Below are positions 48,010 to 59,250 of a DNA stretch of 64,000 nt, one piece after another. Where the stretch lies: assembly GCA_013399895.1 (NCBI GenBank), contig VXBA01002404.1, positions 16,748 to 80,747 of the forward strand, in the 5' to 3' direction. A program made the position numbers and the translations under genes. How positions within the stretch are numbered: position 1 is the stretch's first letter; the number at the start of each line of letters is the position of its first letter. The stretch is from Serilophus lunatus (Eukaryota > Chordata > Aves > Passeriformes > Eurylaimidae). The notes under the pieces are model-generated. The model searched no databases and was not told where the DNA came from. It worked only from the letters and a program-made list of their open reading frames with translations.

Positions 48010-48635
48010 TGTATTGAGTCTGGTTGAGAGGGACTTCGTTTTTGCCACAGCAGCCCTTATAGTGCAGTGCTTTACACTGGTAGATAGAAAGGTGCTGGTA
48101 AGACACATGCTGTGATTACTGCTGAACAGCACTGTCACAGAATCAGCGCTGTCTCCAACATTCCATTCCTGCAACAGTAGGACGTGGGTGAGCAAAATCT
48201 TGTGAGGGGACATAGCTAGGGCAGCTGACCCAAACTGAGCATATCATATGACAGATAAAAAAGCCAAGAGAAAGAAGAAGGAAGTAGGATGAGGGGGAGG
48301 GAAAGGGAAGGCAGAGGAAGGCATTCGTTATTCATTATGTATGATGTTTGCCTTCTGGAAAAAACACTACACCTGCTGAAGCCCTGCTTCCTGGGAAGTG
48401 GCCAAACATCACCTGCTGATAGGAAGTACAGAATAAAAAATTTTAGGTTGTGGGGGTTTTTTGTTTTTGGCTTTGCTTGCGTGCATATTACCTTGGCTTT
48501 TGCTTTAGTAAATTGCAACAAATCTTGTGGGTCAAGATAGAGGCAATCTTATTTTCTGCCCCTGTCCTGCTGAGGAGAGAAGTGATACAATGACTTAGGG
48601 GGTGCTTGGTGTCCAGTCAAGATCACCCCATTACA
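48010..48635 (-). mobile_element. Solo LTR, family X copy 3, inverted
   Basis: On the minus strand this begins TGTAATGGGGTGATC at 48635 and ends CCAGACTCAATACA at 48010, giving a complete 626-bp LTR. It shares with copy 2 the segments equivalent to 'aagcagggcttca', 'atcatatgatat', 'cagtttgggtcagctg' and 'taagggctgctgtgg'. The flanks (acaag and ataga) are not a target duplication. Either the ends were altered or the element reached this state by recombination. Confidence 0.85.
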
Positions 48636-50247
48636 ATAGAGAAGCTCAAACACCAGTTTTGGGACTAAGACTGTCTTTAAGTAGTTACATATGCATCTAG
48701 TCCAGTGGTTTTTTTCATTTCAAATAAGACATGGAGTCAAAGAGAAGGAGAAGAAAGGGAATTGTGCTCTTCTTTAAGCTTCACACTGTGACTCATTAGT
48801 ACATAGCTAAGCAATGTAACAGCACCCCATGCTGACAAGCCTCAATATCCCAGCACACTGCAACCAGAGAACTAGCTGCTTAGGCTTAACTACTACTTCA
48901 CCCATAGCCAGCTTTGGTTTTCTATATTTACTCTGTATTAAAAGAAAGAGCAGTTCACATCCCAATTGCTAGGATTTTATTGCTGGGCTATGGCAGGAGA
49001 GTGTAGATGAATAATCATAGCTTTTGGAATATGCCAGGAAGTAAAGCTGTGAAGTAGTCATGCAGGCAATTGGGCAAGAAATGCAACAAAAGAAGGAAAT
49101 TCCAGGATGACAATCAAATCCACTCTATCATTATGTTGTTTATACCAAAGCCCATGGGTCTGCTATTGTTAAGGGTCTTGTCAGCTTTTCCATTATATGT
49201 TCTTATTTTCAGGGATTTGTTGGTCACAGTGATTCACTGTCGGCAGAGTGAAAACACTAGGAGACTAAAATTTGGCCAAAGGCAAAGAGCATTGTTTACA
49301 GCTGATAGATTCACAGCTGGACTTACTCTCTGCTTTTACAATGTCAAAAAATAAATAGAGATATAATCATGTTTTCCTATAAATGAAACACTATTAAGAG
49401 CAAAAATATTTAAGTTTTTTTAACAATATCAGAACCTATTAAGAATTAAAATTTTAGCAAACAAGACAAAAGTCTAATGAGAGAAATGGTCATTCATCCA
49501 TCATGGTCATTTTCATTCATCCCTAGCTCAAAATTACAGGGTAGAAGAAAGAGTGCTTTGACATCTGCATCCACCTGGTCAAACTCTGTCTGCACACACA
49601 GGTTGGATTCAGTACCCTTTGAACACATCTAAGTATCCATTTCTGTGTCTTCTGAAGCAGCAAAAATCTAGTTAAAATTGATGGTCCTAAGCTGTAAATA
49701 GATATCCAACTACACAAAAGTTTTGGATGGGGTTACCATTTGGTTTACATATCATAACTGATATTAATGAAATTAGAAGGACCTATGAAATACCTCCAAA
49801 AATGAGAAGCATGATTCAAGCATCACCTAGGTATACCTGAAGATAGTAATTCTCTTTTTAAAATTAACTTTCTTACTAAAAGATAAGTAATCAAGTATCT
49901 GATAAACACAGATGTATGTTTTCCTTAAGTTTCAATGACCACTGAAGAAAAATTCCAAATAAAATTCATATTTTCACTTTTGCAGAGAAACTCTCATTAT
50001 CTGATTGTAGAAAATATGGAAATGTTGGTTTGAAACAGGTTTATTAAACAATAAAAATTGAGAAAGCGATACCTACAAAGCACAAGTAGCTTTAAAAAAT
50101 AGTGGATATTTCTACCCACCTTCTTAACTTCAGAGAAGTATATGTAAGCTTAAAAGTCACAGATAAGTGGATTTAAACAGCTTACTAGGATTTCTTTACG
50201 CATGTATATGTATGGTACTCTAGCCAGCAAGGAAAAGAATGTAACAC
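48636..50247. other. No recognisable gene
   Basis: AT-rich sequence with short open frames; nothing recognised. Confidence 0.5.
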
Positions 50248-50325
50248 AGGGCTGCAAGCTAGGATGCCAGGTTCAGTTCCTGCCTGTACTCCTTACTGCC
50301 TATGTGACCCCAGAGAAGGTGCTCT
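50248..50325 (+). mobile_element. MIR-like SINE relic
   Basis: The order 'ggttcagttcctgcctgtac', 'ccttactgcctatgtgaccc' matches the conserved core of amniote MIR (tRNA-related box B region followed by a '...cttactagctgtgtgacc' core), with many substitutions. Only about 80 bp is alignable by eye. Confidence 0.45.
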
Positions 50326-53153
50326 GCTGTACTACAGACTAGTGTCATGAGACCTTCAGAGATAATAGGCAACGAATTCATCCTTTTAGAGAAAATAGAC
50401 TTATTCCCCACTTTGCTCTGTAAACTAAGTGACATCATCAACTCTTGGGGGATACACAGAATCATTTAAGTTCTGAAAAGTACGTCTTTATTGTGTAAAC
50501 ACATTAAGAAACATTCACTTGAATATTTTGATTACAGTCCATTCCTGCAGTACTCAAAAAGACATCCCAAAATTTTTACAAAGTAGCAAATACTCTTGAA
50601 CTAGCACAGCCATATTAGAGCACTACAGTCATCCTGTTATATTTGAAATCTATGTAGTTATTTACAACGTCTTTTCAGCTCACCTCCAAGTTCTAAACCT
50701 TAAATATTCAGTTACTGCAGAGATCTACAAACATTGGGAGCTCTCATGTATCATGCTAATAATTTTAGCAGAGCAGCAGGAGACACTATAATTGCCTCAG
50801 CAGAATTCCTTCATTTATGTGTCTACATCACTGAAGAATTTGCAATAATTTTTAAATGTTTGCTGGTGGGTCTTTTAAAACATATTTATAGAGCTAACAT
50901 TTTGTGCAGCTTAGAAACTATAAACTGTACAGTCTGTTCATTATTATTTTGTACGTTACACTTCACTGACACCACAATGTCTCTAATGGAAAGGAATCCT
51001 GGTACTTTTATTGCCACATGAATTTTAGCAGAGTTCCCAAAAAAAAAAACCAGAAACTCTTCTACAAGTACACAAAGAGTCAACATAAGCTGTTGCAGTT
51101 CTAGTGAACTACTAGGATGAAACAGAAATTAGAAAGCATAAAGGATAAACAAACCAAAAATCTGTTCCAAGCTCCTCAGATGATACCCAGACAAGCCATT
51201 GTGCTAAAATTGCCTTCTATTTAATACATAATCTTAGTATCTTCATGCTCGGAATAGTCCTCTATGCTGTTTTCTCTTTAAGTGAAGAACATGAAACATT
51301 TTTAAAATTTTACTGTACTTTGCTGTGCATCTTTTCCTTTGTCAGGACAATTTGGAAGTAAATAATATCAGTAGGACATTAAGAAGGATGAAGAAAAATT
51401 TATTCAGATGAACTCACAAAATTTCCCTTGGTTAAGAACTTGGCTGAATAAGAAAGTTTCACCAATAATAATTTTCTTCACAGCTGAACAATTCCTGGTA
51501 CAAGGGGAGATTTTTTTATTATGATTTGAAGCCCCTTTCAAGTAACACACTAGTAATCTGAAAAAGGTAATTCTTTCTAAATCCCAGAATAAGCCTCAAC
51601 AATAAGCATTGGGCTGGGGAGAAAAAAGGCTACAGAAAGTTGCTCTGGAGAGTAAGAAGCAAGATGTACCATTGATGGCTTAGAAGAAATTGCCATTGTG
51701 GTTAAAAAGATGCATTTCAAAGCTTATTTCTGAATACCTACAGGCAAATCATAGTAGTGAATTTCTATAGGAAAGAATCATGACTTAAAAATCAACAGCC
51801 CCCTAAGTCCTTGTTCATCAGCTTACAGTCAGTAACAACGGCCTTAGGTGAATACAAACATGTAAAAGACAAGAACAAAGACGACCCAACTTGCTACATG
51901 AAGTAAACACACTTTCTTGAAGAAGTTAATATTTGCATCCAACTTAAAATATGAGACTTTTGAAACACTATGCAACTGATGCAGGAAAAAGACAATCATG
52001 AATTCAAAAGTAACCAGGTTCACTAGCTATATTTCAAGGAAAGGTAGTATAAAATACAGTATGAAAATGATGTATTTTTAAAGAAATTAAATTGCCAATT
52101 ACTATGCCACTTTTGAGAGCAGCTGAAAAGTTACAATAGTCACAAAAGTTCATCTATAATAACTGATTTTCCTCATACATGTCCTGCCACATCTAACTCA
52201 TTTCAGATGGAATGGGAGGCTGTAGAAAGCTATTGCATTGCTACACACAAAACAGACCACTAACTTGCCTTCATACGCTTTCCTGTAAAATCACTTGAAC
52301 TTTCGAGTTAGAGTATCCTTCTGAAGCACTTGACTCCTCAAGGCTCATAAAACACCTGAAATCTCAACAGAAAATTAAAACTGTTCATTAATTAAATTGA
52401 ACTATTTTCTTTTAAGTCTAACTGAAATTAAAAGCAAAATGACCGAGAAAGTGTAAAGCAGCCAAGTTCAAGTGTAGTCACTTTCCCTTTAGAGTACTTC
52501 TAAGTAGTTGGATTGTACTGAAGGCATCTAGTAAAAGTTGAAGTACAATAAAGGGAACAATTCTAGAACAATTGCCATTACCATTCTAAAGCTGTAGTCA
52601 GTTAGGAGGCAGTGAAGATATTTTGCCAATCTCACCCAGAAATCAACACAAAATTGAAAATACAATCATTGGTGTTAAATTCTGAGGTCTATTTAGCATA
52701 TAATTTTCTTGCTGGCAATACTTAGGGCACTGATTAAAAAAAAAACACAGAAGAGTGCAGGAATGAGTCTTGCACACCCCCATACACACACATCTCTAAA
52801 CCCATTTCTTCTGCTGCAGGACAGCAACTCTGCACTTTACTGCAGGGAAGAGACAGCCCTAAAACTGAGCTAGCTATTAAAGGGGAGGATTACTGCAAGT
52901 GATGGGGAGCCCTCCAGTGGGACACAGTTATTATAGCAATTTCTCCATTTCTCCGCTGCCTCTGGCTCCGATTTTGAGCAAAGTGCATCGACGTTTGCTG
53001 CACAGATGAACGCCCTGGGGAACCAATCTCATCTGGAACAATAAACATGTTCCAAATCACACGAGGGAATAGTCCAACACATGTAGAAACCAGCATCAGA
53101 AAACAACGAAGCAAAACCACCCATTTACTCTAAAGCCATGAGCCTGAGTAGGA
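50326..53153. other. No recognisable gene
   Basis: AT-rich sequence with frames below 100 codons and no identifiable repeats. Confidence 0.5.
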
Positions 53154-53216
53154 GGAACATAAGCTCTTTGGTTAGAGCATGTCCTTGGATTTACGAGGGC
53201 CAAGTTCAAGCCCCTC
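53154..53216 (+). mobile_element. tRNA-like sequence, probably SINE relic
   Basis: 'gctctttggttagagc' forms a proper tRNA-type D arm, followed by a possible 5-bp anticodon-arm-like stem and 'aagttcaagcccc', which resembles a T arm and box B. The T stem contains mismatches and no acceptor stem pairs. It is therefore not a working tRNA gene; a tRNA-derived SINE head or tRNA pseudogene fits better. Confidence 0.35.
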
Positions 53217-53556
53217 AGGGACTGGAACCACAGGGTTAGGCCAGAACACCCCCTCTCTGCTGAAGGACAGAGACCCAGTTGTACAGGAGAGTTTTTAAAA
53301 ATAAATACACTCAAGGCAATTGAAGCCATGCTGCATACATGTATAGCTACATAAATACTACAGACATTTCAAAGCACAGACAGCCAGCTCTTCTCTGGTT
53401 CATTTCTGAATCCTTGCCTCCTTTCTCAGGGACTACTGCTGCATTTCTCAGGGAAAGTCATTAACTGTAATAAGTCAGAACAGCATCACAGAAAACAGAA
53501 CTTCTTTGTTAGGAGTTATGTTGTGGTTTAATATCAACATTGATCAGCATTTTGTT

Positions 53557-53672
53557 AGATCTCTCTTGTGGCTTAGGACGTCTTGTGACTTCATTAGGTG
53601 TCCTGACACAGGAAGGATATAACAGCTGATCCATGAAGCCTAAGCTGAGGTCTTAAGTCACAAGAGAGATCT
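53557..53672. repeat. 116-bp element with 23-bp inverted-repeat arms
   Basis: The left arm (53557-53579) and the right arm (53650-53672) are reverse complements at 21 of 23 positions, starting 'agatctctcttgtg'. Both mismatches would be G-U pairs in a plus-strand RNA, so the transcript could form an unbroken 23-bp stem with a 70-nt loop. Part of the left arm is also echoed directly after it ('tcttgtgacttcattagg'). No target duplication was seen outside the arms. It may be a foldback or MITE-type element, or an RNA hairpin. Confidence 0.7.
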
Positions 53673-56600
53673 CATGCAACAAGGGAGAGCTCCACAAGAA
53701 ATACCAAGGGACTGTATCAGTCAGCTGGCATTCCCGGGTAAATTTACAGTGTCCTTAGTCCAAGGGAGAAGCATTCCTCTGAGGATACTGTATCGCAAAG
53801 CAAATTCCATACCTGAGGTTGCGCAGTTTGTTCCCATTCAATTGGATTCTGCCTCTTACTCACTTTTGGCTTAAATATCCAAGGACAAACTTGGTAAAAG
53901 AAATAGAATTTGAGATTTTTTTTGCTTTTTAGATGTTTGGAGGCATGCAGTTTTCCTAAAATAGTCCATGCAGTAGGAGCAACCTAGCTTTTTTGTGCTC
54001 CATTTCTCCTATAATTTCACAGATTTCAGTTTGACCTCCAATTTCTTCAGTCACTTCAGAATATCCACCAGAATTTCCACTAGTGTAAATCACAACCTTC
54101 AGTCCTCAGTCCTCATGTAGACATCCTCTGGACTTCAACAAAAAGCACAAGTGGCAGTAGAAGAAAACCTCTGCTGTTGTAGTTTAAATTTTGTGGTTCA
54201 CAAAGCAGGAAACCATGTGAAATTTTTCCTGAATATTTCTAAAGTGCAAAAATTGCACTGAAAGAAACTAGGCCTGGCTCAATTTGCAATTTTTGGTAAA
54301 GCATTGAAAATGCTGTTGAATTCTAAAGAGCAAAGTGGTAGAACGTTGGCATTTCAAAAAGAAGGCAAAGACTAATTACTAAAGAAGTCAAAGGGAAAAT
54401 ATGGTTTTGTTCTTCACTTTCAATCTTTTCTGTTCAGCAAGAACTAGAGCTGATTACATTAAAATATTTCATTAAGCCTTGAATTTTCAGTGGTTGAAAC
54501 AAGTTGTTCAGTGTTTAAATGCTCACAATACAGGAAAAAATAATGTAATCATTATAATTACAGAGAAAGAATGAAGAAGCTTTTCTTTCACTGATGTCAA
54601 ATAAAATCTAACTTGTGCAAAAGGAGTGTTTACATCATCACTGTATCAATTTACTAATATTAAAATAGAATACATTTTAAAAAGCATATTTATACAATTA
54701 AGCTCTTCTAAATTAACCAAGCCCCAAGGAACCACAAAAAAGCTATTTATAAAGGAATAAAAAGAGCCTTACTTCACTGTGCAACGTGAAGTCTTTATTT
54801 CTTATCATATTCTCACCACATACATGCAACAACACTCCTGTCTATAGCTTTAATGAACAGAATAATTAATACCTATTATTGGATGGTTATGCTGCATAGC
54901 TTCCTGCTGTTATTCTAAAAGAAGAGTACTCTAATACAGAGAATAAATTCTTCTAAGATTATACTCTGATAGAAGAGTATTTAAAACAGAAATTAAGGTA
55001 AACATATGACTTATTTAAAGATTACAATGACTATTTAATTTTTAAATTAATATCACAATAAAAACTGTCTGATTAATTTTACAGAGTAACTTCTCCACTT
55101 GAGGCAAAAGGGAAGTAGGACAGCCCTGTTCTGCTACTCAACAGGGAATTAGCATGTAAACACATGTAGACTCTCTATCTCTGGGGCAAAACCCATCATT
55201 GAACTGTGGATAAAAATTAAAAATCTGAACACACCTGTCACATGGGTGTGATCAAGGAAGGGAAATGTGGCAGAGTGGCTTGGTCCTTTTAAAGACCAAC
55301 TAGGCATTTCAACAGTTTTCCTTCCAAAATTGTGAAAATATGTTGTAACAAGTTCCTAAATGGTACTTTTGCTTTACCTGTTGTGGAGTCTGTACATAGG
55401 GACGACCTGCTCCTACAAAATGCATTTAAAAGAAGGAAGTAGTTCACCACATACTTGAGGTCCAGACTCTTCCTGCTGCAAACACAGGAAACAATCTACA
55501 TTGAAACATTTCTCATACTAACTCAGGTAGGTATCTAAGGTTTATAAACTATTTACAAGAAAATAAACGTAAAGTATGAACTTGCTTTTAAAAAAGCAAA
55601 TTTAAGCTCATTTTATTTAGTAAAGCCCACTCCTCTTTTGGCAAATAGAACAGTTTTACCAGACTTTGTATCATTGGGACTTAAATTTGAATGGAAGTTT
55701 GCAGCATCATTTTTTAAATGTTTTTCAAACAGCAAAGAGAAAAATCATTTTTCTTTTTTTTTTTTTAATAAAAACCCAACACAAATATCTTTATATTTCA
55801 AACATAACAAATTATGTCACAATACCTAAAATGCTGCGTTGAACAATGAGGATGGCAGTCATCTGACAAATCACATTATTACCCATCAGGAAATCCGACC
55901 GGGACAGTAAGTAGGAGTTAACTTACTTGCATACTGAATGGTAACATCGTATGTTGCCTTAATACTTCATTGATTGATTAAGTTGCAGTCCTGTTAGTAG
56001 GAGCATTTTGGAGATGCTGGTGCTTTCACTGGATGGACTGCTCTCTGAAAGTGCTCTGCAGAAGAAGAGATGATTCATAGTCTTGAATATGCCAAATTTC
56101 CAACTTTTGATATACACAATAATGTATATATGCTACAATGACTCTGATAACAATTTCAGATTAGGGTCAGGCAGAAGCAAGGAGGGAGGCTGCAGGCAAA
56201 AGTTCAGGGAGTGCATGAAGCCATGATGAGAGTATAACTCATGTGGAAATAGCTTGGAGTTGATCTGTACTCTTATTTTATCTATGACCTGCTCTGACCC
56301 CCAACAGAATAATTTGGTCAAAAAAGTTCACTTGGAGTCTTCTCATTTCAAAATCAGCAACATAACAAGAAAGAAATGCATAACCTGAGGGACTGTCAGT
56401 CGGTAAACTGCTTTTGCCTTACTCACTTCAGTGGAGTTTGATACTAATTTACAAGGGCTGAGAATCTGCCCTGATGTGTTTCATTTATTCCTGAAGTCCT
56501 TTAAAAAACATACCATGTTCACCTAGTAATTTTCTCCAAACTTTTGAGGTCACCCCTACCTATTTGTGAGCATCAAATTGAATCAGAATGGGAATAATAC

Positions 56601-57654
56601 AGTTTCTCTGCATGGAAAGAGATCAATTCTTCCTAATTTACAGATATTTCAGTGAACAAAGTGATGATTCTATCTACTGTGATACCTCTTAAATAAATAT
56701 AACAACAGAACCAGTGCTGTTGCAGCTATTCCACAAGAAACCATCATCCCCACTAGCAATACATCAATATGCTTAATTAAGGATTAGAAAGCAGAAGAAA
56801 GGTTAAGTTCACAACAGGTTTTCAAGCCAAAGATTACAAATGGACACTTGCGTCCCAGGAGACAAAGAAATGAATGAAAAGGTAGCAAGCCACAGTCCAG
56901 GAAAAGCTACTATAAGACATACAGTGATATGACCAAATTCAGTGATTCAAAACTAGCTTAAAAGTAGTAAAAAGAGATTCTACAAGTACATCCATGGAAA
57001 GCATAGTTTCCTATTGAAGGGCAAGAAGGAAGAGAGGATAATAAAATAATTTAAGATTAGAAACTTGTACAAGCTCATTCTCAGTGCAACTGACTAGAAT
57101 TCTCACTATGTTGTAAAAATACTTTAAAAGAAAATCGGAATTTTCAGGGGGAAAAAATTATCTTAGGCCTAGGGATGATAACTGATTTAGGCAAATGAAC
57201 ATACTGAAAAGATTTCTGCCAAAGCAAAATGCAGGGGTTTTTTACTGGGATGAATGGCATTTTACTGCTTAAATTACATTTCCCATAAAACAAATAATCA
57301 TCAGTGTATCAAAGGCAGGAAAAACCTCTCATACAGATTGAAACTTCTTTAAAGTGCAGGAGGTTCTGGAGAGAGGTAAGAAAAGTCACACACCACTTCA
57401 TATCCTTCTGTAATTCCCCTGGATATGGATTAGCAGTATCTCTTGAATCAAGGCCAGTGTCTGCTAATGGAGTCAGTCAAGCTATTTCACCTTCATCAAA
57501 TGCATTCAAAGCCTGTGCCTTTCTGAAAGTTAGGAATCCTCTTCTAATGTCCAACCTAGCTTTACCCATGGAAAAATGAATACATCTGGCTTGCCTTTAC
57601 CATTCTCTCTTATCTGTTGTTTTCTAGCATTTACCCTGGATATGTTTCTACTAT
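53673..57654. other. No recognisable gene
   Basis: AT-rich sequence. Frames reach 91 codons (57304-57579 plus) without recognisable motifs. Confidence 0.5.
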
Positions 57655-57770
57655 GCAATCAGACTTCCTCTTGCTAGATTAAACAAGCCTGTTTCTTTTA
57701 ATTTGTTCTGGAAAGACCGACTCTCCATTCCCTGGTCTTCCCACTGCCACTTTTCTGCAATGTTTTGCAT
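57655..57770 (-). mobile_element. Possible ancient CR1/L3-like relic
   Basis: 'gctagattaaacaagcctgt' followed by 'ttcttttaatttgttctgg' resembles the reverse complement of the ORF2-end region of old CR1/L3 elements (equivalent to the LFSLEKRRLRG region). Divergence is high and neither end is definable. Confidence 0.25.
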
Positions 57771-58966
57771 TTTGAAACCATTTGAACTCAAGCAAGTAAA
57801 CCTGTAATAGAAAGGAATAGGAAGTGGTCTACAGGATAGACTTAATAGTTAGTACCTGTGTACTCTAGGTTATATTTTTTGCTTATGGGGGGGGAGGGGG
57901 GGAGAAAATAACACTGGGTTAATAACTTGGTCTCTTTAGTTTCATTGCTTTCCCTTATTTCCTTTCAAGCTGCTTTATAATTAATTGCAGAGAACAAATC
58001 ATAATAAAATTGGAAGGCTTGGTTGTGCCAAACAAAAAAATCCCCTTCCTGACCTCAAGGACATTTTGCCATTAGCAAATGCCTTGTATAAAACGAAATG
58101 TGTGGACTCAGCTTACAAGATTTTCTTTCTACAACTTCTCCTCATTGCCCAACCACAAAAACCAGACAAGGGCAAGAGAGCCTTGGGTGCCCTATTTCCT
58201 CTCCCCGAAGGTTATAATTGCTTATACATTAGGTTATGCTTCAAGAATTTAGAGTGATAAACTCATTACTATATTATTTCTGCCTAGCTTCATTTTTCCA
58301 ATTATTCTGGGATTTAAATGGAAATGTGTACCAATGCACATAATTTTACATTTTGTTGGACTGATATCTGAAGCCTTATAATTTTATTTGTACAAACATA
58401 TATGTGAAATGTCCTCAGATGCCAGTGTCGAAGACTCCAGTCTCCATATTTTTCTTGTCTTTTAGAAGATTGAACTAAACTTAACAGATAATGCCCCAAA
58501 GATATGAATCATTCTGTGTTGCTAACTTGGGTTTCACTGCTAGATCAAAATTTACCACATGAAAAAGGCTATTTCAAAGGCAGAGGCAAATTATGGCAAG
58601 AAGACTTTACTGAATTCTTTAGTATTTTTATAGACTAAGACTCCAATTTTCACCAGTCTCAGGCTGAATCTCATTTATTTGTTCCTCACAGGATATGACT
58701 GTACATTACCATCCTTATCAGTTCCCTCCTTACCGAGTTGTAAAAAACAGATGTGGTAGGATAAATACAGTAATTTGCATATTAGTGGTAATGACTAAGG
58801 AGATACAGACCACTTACATCAACTTTGACAGTCTTACTATGCAACAAGCAATGGTTCTAGACTTAGAAAAACGCTGCATATTCTATCAGCTAATTTGAAA
58901 TTGGACAGTACAGCCTGTACTTCTTTATCAGTACAGGTACCTTGATTATTTCTTGGTGAATATTTC
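57771..58966. other. No recognisable gene; G-rich tract at 57887-57902
   Basis: Includes a G8-A-G7 tract at 57887-57902 that could form a G-quadruplex. A 90-codon frame at 57985-58257 preceded by 'taattaattgcag' has no recognisable domain. Confidence 0.45.
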
Positions 58967-59250
58967 GGAATCATACACTAAATTAAGTTGAAAGGGAGCT
59001 AAGGTGGTCTGACCATACAACAGGGGTAGCTTTGCCATTAGATAAGGTAGTTCAGGGCCTTATCCAAATGAATTCAGAGTATTTTCAAGCACCTTTCACA
59101 ACTTCCTGAGACAGCCTCTTCCAATATCTGATTGCCTACGATTTCTTTTTCCTAATACCTAATGAACATTCTCCTTCACGCAGCTTGTGTCTGTTGCCCC
59201 CCAACCCTTACCTGTGTACTACTTAAAAGACACTGGCTCCATCTTCTCCC
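58967..59250 (-). mobile_element. Old CR1 LINE 3' end, minus strand
   Basis: Diverged but collinear with reverse-complement CR1: 'ggaatcatacacta', 'agttgaaagggagct', 'cacaacttcctgagacagcc', 'cctcttccaatatctgattg', 'ttttcctaatacctaatg', 'cagcttgtgtctgttgcccc' and 'actggctccatcttctccc'. More substitutions than the other copies, so an old insertion. Confidence 0.7.

Noticed and set aside
47098..48635. Provirus bounded by the two family X LTRs
   Set aside because: A provirus needs LTRs in the same orientation with several kilobases of internal genes. These are inverted, about 130 bp apart, with no gag/pol sequence between.
53154..53216. Functional tRNA gene
   Set aside because: The D arm pairs well but the T stem has mismatches and no acceptor stem can be built.
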